DNA from: CAZHJG01 sp964533425
GTDB lineage: Bacteria; Patescibacteriota; Saccharimonadia; Saccharimonadales; UBA4665
NCBI GenBank assembly: GCA_964533425.1
Contig: CAZHJG010000018.1
Coordinates: 1-20,811 of the forward strand
Length of the DNA: 20,811 nt
Direction of reading: 5' to 3'
The notes below the pieces were generated by a model. It was not told the DNA's origin. It saw only the letters and a program-made list of their open reading frames with translations, and ran no database searches. Shown one piece after another: positions 13,527 to 19,427 of the stretch. The first letter of the stretch is position 1. Each line of letters starts with the position of its first letter. Made by a program: the position numbers and the translations under genes.

Positions 13527-13910
13527 ATGATAGAAGGGTGTCATGAAAATACTGATCACACTGCCGATGAAGAACAATTAAGCTTCGAGGCAATGACTAT
13601 GGTATTGCGTAGAAGTCTCGATGTTAATGAAGGCTCAGGTATGATCATTGAATGGTTTCACCCAGAAGTTCAAGAGCTGAGAGGGGTTGAGGTGCTTATC
13701 ACGCCAGACGGAGAAGTCTTCTCAGCCCCTAGTAATGAAGAGCCACCTGATTTTCCGGGTACAAAAAGCCGGGCAGTTGACAATGTTGACGAGACCAAAA
13801 GAGAGCGTGGATTTGTTTTTGGCGGAGAACCACTTGCCCGAGCCATATTCAAGCAGAAAGAGATCTGCAACAGCATACAGAGCTCAACGTGTAAAATTAG
13901 ACCGAACTAG
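13527..13910 (+). CDS. Hypothetical protein, 127 aa (second gene of the orphan pair)
   Basis: I do not recognise this protein. It is acidic and soluble, with a hydrophobic beta-like core (SGMIIEWFHPEVQELRGVEVLITPDGEVF) followed by a Pro-rich, charged, probably disordered stretch (APSNEEPPDFPGTKSRA) and a C-terminus with two cysteines (EICNSIQSSTCKIRPN). It begins 5 bases after the 328-aa gene and has no promoter of its own, so it is translated from the same message and may act with that protein. Confidence 0.7.
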   Translation: MIEGCHENTDHTADEEQLSFEAMTMVLRRSLDVNEGSGMIIEWFHPEVQELRGVEVLITPDGEVFSAPSNEEPPDFPGTKSRAVDNVDETKRERGFVFGGEPLARAIFKQKEICNSIQSSTCKIRPN

Positions 13911-13977
13911 ATTTGTTATAGAGTAGACCGCTAAACAGTCAGAAACAAATTTGTGTCATACTTCTGCCACAAGGCTT

Positions 13978-13986
13978 TGTTATAAT
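13978..13986 (+). promoter_or_regulatory. Extended -10 promoter of the YbjQ-family gene
   Basis: TGT TATAAT (13978-13986) gives a predicted start near 13993, followed by AAGAGGA just upstream of ATG 14011. This placement rules out the longer reading from 13951, whose start codon lies upstream of the promoter. Confidence 0.65.
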
Positions 13987-14010
13987 TTCAAAAGATTAAG
14001 AGGAAAAAAT

Positions 14011-14349
14011 ATGAATGATCCGGTACTAGTAGTAACGATGAACGACATCCCGGGCTACGAAGTAGTTGAGGTGTATGGCGAGGTATTCGGGGTGCTGACC
14101 CGGAGTCGGAATATTGTTAGTGGTATTGGGGCTAGTTTGAAGTCGATTGTGGGCGGAGAGATCGGTGCCTATACCAAGCTTTTGAGTGACAGCCGGATTG
14201 AGGCTACCGAACGCATGAAGCAAGCGGCGGCCGAAAAGGGCGCCAATGCGGTTATTGCCATGCGTTTTGATACCGGTGACATCGGTGGCACCATGAACGA
14301 AGTTGCTGCTTACGGCACGGCTGTGAAAATCCAACCAAAGAGTCAGTAA
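14011..14349 (+). CDS. YbjQ/UPF0145-family protein
   Basis: This 112-aa protein covers the full length of the family (about 105 aa in bacteria): an N-terminal strand and YEVVEVYGEVFGVLTRSRNI, the glycine-rich centre (GIGASLKSIVGGEIGAYTKLL), the helix RIEATERMKQAAAEKGANAV and the final strands (AVIAMRFDTGDIG ... EVAAYGTAVKI). Members form ring-like oligomers in structures I recall, but the function is unknown; a metal-binding role has been proposed for related proteins. ATG 14011 is chosen because AGAGGA lies directly upstream. The gene is followed after 3 bases by a 41-aa membrane peptide gene, probably in one operon. Confidence 0.85.
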   Translation: MNDPVLVVTMNDIPGYEVVEVYGEVFGVLTRSRNIVSGIGASLKSIVGGEIGAYTKLLSDSRIEATERMKQAAAEKGANAVIAMRFDTGDIGGTMNEVAAYGTAVKIQPKSQ

Positions 14350-14352
14350 CAG

Positions 14353-14478
14353 ATGAAAAAGCCTGATGACGACAATCAGTTCCGGACACACATTCCCGAA
14401 CCGCGGTGGCAACAGGTTGCCAGCGTTGTAGTGGTCATCGCACTTATTGTTCTGTGGATCTGGCTTGCCCGAAAGTAG
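14353..14478 (+). CDS. Small single-helix membrane protein, 41 aa
   Basis: ATG 14353 lies 3 bases after the YbjQ stop and opens 41 codons ending at TAG 14476-14478. The peptide has an acidic polar start (KKPDDDNQFRTHIPEPRW), one strong hydrophobic helix (ASVVVVIALIVLWIWLA) and a basic RK end, a typical single-span small membrane protein with its N-terminus outside or unoriented. No ribosome site of its own is visible, so translation is probably coupled to the YbjQ gene. The frame is too short for most gene callers. Confidence 0.6.
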   Translation: MKKPDDDNQFRTHIPEPRWQQVASVVVVIALIVLWIWLARK

Positions 14479-14483
14479 CCGCC

Positions 14484-14660
14484 ATGCCAACTGATAAAGA
14501 GAAGGCACAGTGTAAACGCAAAACGCGCTACGGCAGTGACTACGAAGCTCAGCAGTCCATTAAGCACATTCGCACAAAACACGGGGCCGGGAAGTCGCTG
14601 CGGGTCTATCACTGCCCAGTCTGCTCGGGCTACCATCTAACCTCCAGCCCCCGCCGATAA
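14484..14660 (+). CDS. Small zinc-ribbon-like protein, 58 aa
   Basis: From ATG 14484 the protein has 58 residues with Cys10, a basic helix (DYEAQQSIKHIRTKHG), then VYHCPVCSGYHLTS with Cys44, Cys47 and His51. The Cys...CxxCxxxH pattern looks like a treble-clef or zinc-ribbon fold, and the phrase YHCPxCxGxHLTS is one I associate with small phage and bacterial proteins that appear to bind nucleic acid. Upstream in-frame starts (14406) are unlikely because they would overlap the membrane peptide. It begins 5 bases after that gene, in the same presumed operon. Confidence 0.65.
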   Translation: MPTDKEKAQCKRKTRYGSDYEAQQSIKHIRTKHGAGKSLRVYHCPVCSGYHLTSSPRR

Positions 14661-14679
14661 TACGCTGGTAGCGTACACT
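14661..14679 (+). promoter_or_regulatory. Leaderless promoter with overlapping dyad upstream of the 190-aa gene
   Basis: TACACT (14674-14679) ends 6 bases before ATG 14686. TACGCT-GGT-AGCGTA (14661-14675) is a perfect inverted repeat touching the -10 and could be an operator. No -35 is visible. Confidence 0.5.
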
Positions 14680-14685
14680 AACCAT

Positions 14686-15258
14686 ATGTATCTGCATTTT
14701 CAAGACTGGTCTGAACCGCTGCTACTGGAGCGATTGTCGAAGGTCGGCCCGCTTCGAGGTGACAAAATTATCAAGGTTTTTGCCTCGGAAGCCGATCCAC
14801 GCCAAGCGCTGGGACGCTCGGCGTTAACCGTGCTGGAAAGCCCAGGCTTACCTTTTGAGGAATCAGAAAACTTCAGTTATAAGCGACGCCGTGCCTATGG
14901 TGGCGGTGAGCTTGAATCAAAGTTAGCGGAATATGCTCTGGGCAATCACGGCCAGCACGTAGTCCGCAGCCTGTTTCGCTTTTCGCATGAGTATGGCTTT
15001 ACGCAAGCTGCTATGAGCGCCAAAATCAACAACCAGCAATGGCTAATTAAGCATCCCTTCGAGAATATTCACGGTATTGGCATTGCCGCTAGCAACTCTA
15101 AGCACGAAAGGCTTATACATCTGGACATTTTCTTTGCGGATTCACTGGCGGAGCTGAAACAGGTGGTTAATGTTAATTATGATAAGCCTGAAGCTCTGCT
15201 GCCGAAGAGAGATGGTACGGCGTGGCTTCTCGATCAGCCTATTCCAGAAGAAGTGTAG
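14686..15258 (+). CDS. Hypothetical protein, 190 aa
   Basis: I do not recognise the family. It is a soluble, mixed alpha/beta protein without signal peptide, membrane helix or cysteine. Notable pieces are the N-terminal WSEPLLLERLSKVGPLRGDK, a basic loop (SYKRRRAYGGGELESK), and HGIGIAASNSKHERLIHLDIFF with spaced histidines that could be a metal or active site. It is preceded by a leaderless promoter and followed by the independent promoter of the cohesin-like gene, so it is a single-gene unit. Confidence 0.7.
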   Translation: MYLHFQDWSEPLLLERLSKVGPLRGDKIIKVFASEADPRQALGRSALTVLESPGLPFEESENFSYKRRRAYGGGELESKLAEYALGNHGQHVVRSLFRFSHEYGFTQAAMSAKINNQQWLIKHPFENIHGIGIAASNSKHERLIHLDIFFADSLAELKQVVNVNYDKPEALLPKRDGTAWLLDQPIPEEV

Positions 15259-15280
15259 GCCACACCTCTTGAAAAAGTAA

Positions 15281-15309
15281 TTGCGTAGGGTAATGCTAAC
15301 GCTTATAAT
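15281..15309 (+). promoter_or_regulatory. Promoter of the cohesin-like scaffold gene
   Basis: TTGCGT (15281-15286), exactly 17 bases and TATAAT (15304-15309) form one of the best promoters of the window. The leader to ATG 15334 is about 18 bases, A-rich and without a ribosome site. Confidence 0.75.
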
Positions 15310-15333
15310 GTAAGGGTAACCCCAAAAACAAAA

Positions 15334-16686
15334 ATGCGGTTCAAGCAAAAAATCTTAGCAAGTTTGCTGGTTGGGGCATTGCTCGCACCAGCTTTTATGC
15401 AGCCAGCCCTGGCAGCCACAGGAGTTATTTATATTACCCCGGGCTCGAGCAGCCTGCAAGTCGGCAGTTCTGAGACCTTATCGCTGAGAATTACTCCTGG
15501 CACGACCGTCGATGGCGTCCAGGCCACGGTTAGCTACAATCCCGGCTTGTTGCAGCTCAACAGTGTTGATACTTCTGGTTCGCCGTTTACTGTTCCGCTG
15601 CAGAAATCCTCAGGCGGTGGCACTATCACTGTTGCGCTCGGCAATCTCTCGGGCGGGGTGAGCAGCGATGCCTTAATTGCCACCATGAATTTCACGGCCT
15701 TGGCGACTGGCAGCGCATCTCTGGGGGTGAGCAACGCCAATGCTACCAGCTCGGGTACCTATACAAACCCCTCGGCTTCGGGAGCGAGCATTTTGCTTAC
15801 AGCTCCAGCCGGCTCAGGTGGCGGTTCGGGCGGCGGTACTACCGGCGGGTCAGGCGGCTCTCATAGCTCTGGTGGAACAACTAAGACTACCGCTAGTGCA
15901 CCCGGCTCGCCAGCTGCTGTTAGCACCTCGCCAACTGCCATTACTCCTGCCGTTGGCGGGGCAACCACCCCAGCCGCTGTTCATCTAAAAGACCAGGTAA
16001 GCAGTGTCACACTCAACTCAGCCACCATTAAAATAACTAGCAATCAAAGTCTTGTCTTATATATTATGTATGGTTCTAACCAGAATAATTTAACCAGCAA
16101 AGTGGCCGCCGCCGCTGCCTCGACCTCCACCAAGTTGACTGTTGGACAGGGCGGAACATTAACGCCTGGTGCCACGTATTACTACCAAGTTGTTGCTGAA
16201 GACGCCGCTGGCAATCAAACGAAGCTGCCGGTCCAGCATTTCACCACGACCGGGCTCACCGTGCGGGTGACGGTGCTTGATGAACACAATAATGTGCTCA
16301 AACATGTCAGTGTGACCTTGCATTCTAAGGCTCAAACCGTCACCACCAATAGCTCAGGTGTGGCTGTTTTTACAGGGTTGACACCCGGCTTGCACCATGT
16401 AACGTACCAAGCCGGCGGCAAAACGTATTCGAACCCAGTGTACGTTGAAAATAATGTGTCCACCACCAGCTCCAGAACTAAGATACCAACTGCCGCCGCG
16501 CAAAATACAGCCGTGGTGATGCCAATTGCTGTAGTAGCCCATTCAAACACGGGATTGATCATTCTGCTCATCATGCTTGGTGCCGTTATTTGTTTCACCT
16601 TCGCAACCGAAATCACTCGACACTTCCTGAGCGTCAGACACGTGGCGACAAAGCTGGTCATCGCCGGGCGCAGCTTACTCTTCTAG
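15334..16686 (+). CDS. Secreted membrane-anchored protein with cohesin-like, FN3-like and regulatory-like domains
   Basis: This 450-aa protein has a signal peptide (residues 1-28: basic start, hydrophobic core, cleavage around ALA). A cohesin-like beta domain follows (about 29-157), with ITPGSSSLQVGSSETLSLRI, then GVQATVSYNPGLLQLNSVD, the family's typical 'apparent strand plus YxPxxLxxxSV' pattern. A Gly/Ser/Thr/Pro linker (158-215) leads to an FN3-like domain (218-306, GATYYYQVVAEDAAGNQT) and a carboxypeptidase-regulatory-like domain (307-375, VLDEHNNVLKHVSVTLHS, TNSSGVAVFTGLTPG). A C-terminal membrane helix (404-426) with a basic tail anchors it. Cohesins bind dockerins, and the convergent neighbour carries one, so this is probably its surface anchor (inference). 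Domain names rest on pattern recognition; cohesin is the least certain. Its stop shares CTAG with the neighbour's stop. Confidence 0.85.
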   Translation: MRFKQKILASLLVGALLAPAFMQPALAATGVIYITPGSSSLQVGSSETLSLRITPGTTVDGVQATVSYNPGLLQLNSVDTSGSPFTVPLQKSSGGGTITVALGNLSGGVSSDALIATMNFTALATGSASLGVSNANATSSGTYTNPSASGASILLTAPAGSGGGSGGGTTGGSGGSHSSGGTTKTTASAPGSPAAVSTSPTAITPAVGGATTPAAVHLKDQVSSVTLNSATIKITSNQSLVLYIMYGSNQNNLTSKVAAAAASTSTKLTVGQGGTLTPGATYYYQVVAEDAAGNQTKLPVQHFTTTGLTVRVTVLDEHNNVLKHVSVTLHSKAQTVTTNSSGVAVFTGLTPGLHHVTYQAGGKTYSNPVYVENNVSTTSSRTKIPTAAAQNTAVVMPIAVVAHSNTGLIILLIMLGAVICFTFATEITRHFLSVRHVATKLVIAGRSLLF

Positions 16687-18197
16687 GTACCGTACTTAGC
16701 GGCGAGCAGGCTAAAGTCCAGTAAGTTAACCTGGCCATCGTGATTGATGTCCTGGCGCCCGAGTGAAGTACCGGATTGTCCGTACTCCGAAGCCAGAGAA
16801 CTGAAATCAAGCAGGTTCACGTGACCATCCTTATTAATATCTTCGGGCTGGTGGGCCTGGAACAGAGCTAAACTCTTCGGCGAGCCAAGCCCAGTCGGCG
16901 TATCAAAGCCGGCGGTCGCCGTGCAGCTGGATTGCCCCAGGCTGGCACAGTCATTGCCAGAAATAATATCGTGCAGCGTATTTGCTGAAGCATTTTGATA
17001 CGGTAAGGTTACGGCGCTGGTACCCGCCGGCACATCATCACCCAAAGCATACATTGAAGCAATAAGCGGTGAAGCCAACGAGGTTCCACCAATGATAAAC
17101 CATGACGAACCGACGACAACCGCCGCCCCGCTACTCGGGTTAGCATCAGCCGAAACGTCGCCAAACGACTTACCGCCGTTGCCGCATCCCTGACTGGCCC
17201 AGTCACTGCGGCTGGTTTGCCAGGCTGGGGCGGTATAGGTGATGCTGCAACCGCCGCCAGAGCCGCTCCACACCGTTTCGCTGGCCCAAGTGTTGTCACC
17301 GTTGACCTGCAGAGTTGTGCCGGCTGCTGCCACCACTTGTGGAATGTCGGCTGGCCAGCTGGCGCCGTTGCCGGTGGAGCTGTTATCGCCAGTGGCTGCC
17401 ACCACTGCCATGCCGGTGGACTTAAAATCGTTATCAAATGGTGTTTCATCCGTCGTTGCCCCCCAGCTGTTGGAAATAGCCACCGGCTGGAAACTGGCAG
17501 CCGTAACTTCGGCCGCCGCCAGATTATTCGTGAAGTCGTCGTTGGCTTCCACTAGCACGATCTTGCAGGTCTGGCACACCATATGGGCCGATTCCACATC
17601 GAGCGCGATTTCTTCGGTCCAACCAGAGCTAACATTAGCTGGCAGCGGCGAAGTAGCGCCGGACTGATTCACCACATTCAAGCAACCGTTAGCTGCCGTA
17701 CAAGCCGGCAAACCGTAAAAGCTGTCGTATGTTTGCACGGCTGACTCCAACGTGCCGCTGCTACTATAGCTGCCGGCATCGACAATGGCGATTGTCTGGG
17801 GCCCAAAACTGCCCGGCGTGGCACAAACACTGGCCACTGGACCATTAGGCTTGCAAGGTAACTGATACGCTGTATGAAACTGGCTTGGTCCGTAACCCGA
17901 AACCGCAGGCGATGCTGCGGGGGATGGTGCCGGCACACTCGCCAGTGACACATTCGCTAGGCAGCGGGCCCGGCCCTGGCTAACAGTATTGCAAGCGAGG
18001 CGCGACGCCCGGTTGGTGAGCTGTACCGCGTGGTGGCCACTAGCCGCCGCCAGCGCCACATTACCACCACCGTTCGCAATAAAAAACGCACCGATGATTA
18101 AAGCTATAAAGACACGCCAACTAAACCTGGTCGGGGAAGCCGCCCAGTCAGGAGGCAGAACGCCCCGCTGCATAGCTCGAGGCCTGGTTTTTTGCAT
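16683..18197 (-). CDS. Exported sedolisin (S53) serine-carboxyl peptidase with C-terminal type I dockerin
   Basis: This is a 504-aa protein from ATG 18197. A membrane-spanning signal (about residues 27-50) is followed by a Ser/Ala/Pro linker and the S53 domain from about residue 105 (FHTAYQLP). The catalytic Glu196 and Asp200 are in EEIALDVE, the oxyanion Asp271 in ATGDNSSTG and the nucleophile Ser373 in GGTSLASP. The C-terminal DTPTGLGSP matches the family's calcium-site region. Residues 452-504 are a dockerin: two F-hand repeats DINKDGHVNLLD and DINHDGQVNLLD with calcium ligands at the usual places. The large activation pro-domain of most sedolisins is absent; only ~55 residues separate helix and protease. 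I chose 18197 because a TATACT box (18233-18228) lies between it and the ATG at 18257. The partner is probably the convergent cohesin-like protein. Confidence 0.92.
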   Translation of the reverse strand: MQKTRPRAMQRGVLPPDWAASPTRFSWRVFIALIIGAFFIANGGGNVALAAASGHHAVQLTNRASRLACNTVSQGRARCLANVSLASVPAPSPAASPAVSGYGPSQFHTAYQLPCKPNGPVASVCATPGSFGPQTIAIVDAGSYSSSGTLESAVQTYDSFYGLPACTAANGCLNVVNQSGATSPLPANVSSGWTEEIALDVESAHMVCQTCKIVLVEANDDFTNNLAAAEVTAASFQPVAISNSWGATTDETPFDNDFKSTGMAVVAATGDNSSTGNGASWPADIPQVVAAAGTTLQVNGDNTWASETVWSGSGGGCSITYTAPAWQTSRSDWASQGCGNGGKSFGDVSADANPSSGAAVVVGSSWFIIGGTSLASPLIASMYALGDDVPAGTSAVTLPYQNASANTLHDIISGNDCASLGQSSCTATAGFDTPTGLGSPKSLALFQAHQPEDINKDGHVNLLDFSSLASEYGQSGTSLGRQDINHDGQVNLLDFSLLAAKYGT

Positions 18198-18227
18198 GAT
18201 GTTTTTATTTTGGCTGTGCCATCTATA

Positions 18228-18233
18228 AGTATA
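18228..18233 (-). promoter_or_regulatory. -10 box of the S53 peptidase gene
   Basis: TATACT on the minus strand predicts a start near 18221 and a 24-base leader to ATG 18197 without a ribosome site. The -35 is not convincing. Confidence 0.45.
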
Positions 18234-18296
18234 GCGTAAGGGGGTTGAGACTGCCAAGCAGAAACTCTAGAGAGACGGACAGGAGCGGTCAGAGCA

Positions 18297-18325
18297 TTGA
18301 CTATTTCGGCTTTTTGTGATACCAT
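18297..18325 (+). promoter_or_regulatory. Leaderless promoter of the 69-aa gene
   Basis: TTGACT (18297-18302), a 17-base spacer and TGA TACCAT (18317-18325) end exactly 6 bases before ATG 18332. This is a near-consensus leaderless promoter, divergent from the S53 gene. Confidence 0.7.
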
Positions 18326-18331
18326 AACGCT

Positions 18332-18541
18332 ATGGATCCTAAAAATAAACATACACTTATTACTCCTCTGACTGAACAAGCACCAGCCAATGAAGCCCAA
18401 GATACCCAAACTCGCCTCGAAGCCGCTCGTTTGATGGTGGCCAAGGAAGCTTTACCGGCAAAATCGATTGAGAATATGGGACAACCTGCTGCTCAACCCG
18501 CACCGCCAGCTATGCAGCCTAACAGTGTAAATCACGACTAA
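18332..18541 (+). CDS. Hypothetical 69-aa protein, Pro/Ala-rich
   Basis: I do not recognise this protein. It is hydrophilic: a polar N-terminus (DPKNKHTLITPLTEQAPANE), one likely amphipathic helix (TQTRLEAARLMVAKEAL) and a Pro/Ala/Gln-rich C-terminal tail (PAAQPAPPAMQP). There is no signal peptide or cysteine. The start is strongly supported by the promoter directly in front of it. The next gene starts 3 bases after the stop, so they form a two-gene operon, suggesting that this small soluble protein works with the membrane protein. Confidence 0.7.
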   Translation: MDPKNKHTLITPLTEQAPANEAQDTQTRLEAARLMVAKEALPAKSIENMGQPAAQPAPPAMQPNSVNHD

Positions 18542-18544
18542 AGC

Positions 18545-18979
18545 ATGGAAAAAACCGTTCACGTCTACTTTCCAAGATGGGCCACGCGCCTTTACGCCAT
18601 CATGGCTATTATCCTGGCCCCGTGGATTTTTAATCTGGCCGAAAGTCTGCCCGCGCGTCATCTGGAGCGTCACTGGGACGCGGTGTGGGTCGGGTTTGAT
18701 CTTATAATGCTCACGACCATATTGCTGACGCTATGGTTTATGATCAAACGAAAGATCTGGGTGGTGGTTTCGGCCTCGGCGCTGGCCACACTACTAGTAA
18801 CCGATGCCTGGTTCGATATCCTAACAGCTAAAAACGGCAGCGAACTGCATGAAGCAATTGGCTTCGGCGTCATTGAACTGTCGTTAGGATTACTAACGTA
18901 TAGGTTGATATATCTGGTAATTCATCACGCCACACCACAGAAAAATTTCAATCTGCATATCGAAAAAAACACCGCCTGA
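18545..18979 (+). CDS. Conserved-looking four-helix membrane protein, 144 aa
   Basis: Four membrane helices are visible: about residues 14-32 (ATRLYAIMAIILAPWIF), 48-66 (GFDLIMLTTILLTLWFM), 70-89 (IWVVVSASALATLLVTDAWF) and 104-126 (IGFGVIELSLGLLTYRLIYLVI). The motifs HWDAVWVGFD and ATLLVTDAWFD remind me of a family of unknown function found in Actinobacteria, which matters because Saccharibacteria live with actinobacterial hosts, but this is memory and not a search. It follows the 69-aa gene by 3 bases and ends in TGA, one of the few TGA stops here. Confidence 0.75.
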   Translation: MEKTVHVYFPRWATRLYAIMAIILAPWIFNLAESLPARHLERHWDAVWVGFDLIMLTTILLTLWFMIKRKIWVVVSASALATLLVTDAWFDILTAKNGSELHEAIGFGVIELSLGLLTYRLIYLVIHHATPQKNFNLHIEKNTA

Positions 18980-18995
18980 TTTACTGCTGACGCAC

Positions 18996-19025
18996 TTGCA
19001 GAAAGCTGTTTACGAGTGACATAAT
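18996..19025 (+). promoter_or_regulatory. Possible promoter of the pilin-like/coiled-coil pair
   Basis: TTGCAG (18996-19001), an 18-base spacer and CATAAT (19020-19025) preceded by TGA give a predicted ~63-base leader to ATG 19095, which carries AGGAAGG close to the start. Confidence 0.45.
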
Positions 19026-19094
19026 GATGATGCATGACTTCGGTCGGAGTATGCGTATATCAGCTTAAGATAGAGGGTAAGGTAGAAGGAAGGT

Positions 19095-19427
19095 ATGAAA
19101 ACAGTTTCGAAACAGCGCCATACAGGTGGCTTCGCGGCCATCGAAGCGGTGCTAATACTCATTATTATTGTGGCAGTTATTGGCATCGGGGCTTACGTGC
19201 TGCATCAGAAGAGCAACAGCGACAAGACTCTGACTACGACGAGTTCTGAGCCAGTGGCTAAGGCCAGCGCCGGTACTACGGAATCGATTGATCAATTAAC
19301 GGAGCAGGACGCCAAGGATGAGGCGGCCGTCGACAAAGCCGGAGACAGCAGCCTGCAGCAAGCTGCCACCAGCCCAGATACTTCGGTTAACAACGTGGGA
19401 GGAGCCTACAATGAGTCGAATTTCTAA
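19095..19427 (+). CDS. Small prepilin-like membrane protein, 110 aa
   Basis: The N-terminus reads as a prepilin: a 12-residue basic leader ending Gly12, then FAAIEAVLILIIIVAVIGIGAYVLHQ with Glu17 at +5. After the helix there is only a ~70-residue polar, Ser/Thr/Ala/Asp-rich tail without cysteines, so it lacks a normal pilin head. It may be a PilD substrate that acts as a short pseudopilin or a membrane tether. AGGAAGG lies just upstream of the ATG. Its last 17 bases overlap the next gene, and the ribosome site of that gene (GGGAGGAG) is inside this one, so the two are co-translated. It lies 12 kb from the pilus locus. Confidence 0.75.
   Translation: MKTVSKQRHTGGFAAIEAVLILIIIVAVIGIGAYVLHQKSNSDKTLTTTSSEPVAKASAGTTESIDQLTEQDAKDEAAVDKAGDSSLQQAATSPDTSVNNVGGAYNESNF

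Noticed and set aside
10982..14010. Direct repeat of the tRNA-Asp 3' end marking an integrated element
   Set aside because: No second copy of the T-arm/acceptor sequence was seen to the right of the orphan genes; the only similar sequence is the inverted leader segment at 10968-10979.
15844..15990. Gly/Ser-rich block of the scaffold gene as a possible CRISPR or tandem repeat array
   Set aside because: The repetition is at codon level (Gly/Ser/Thr linker) without fixed unit or spacers; no CRISPR array is present in the window.
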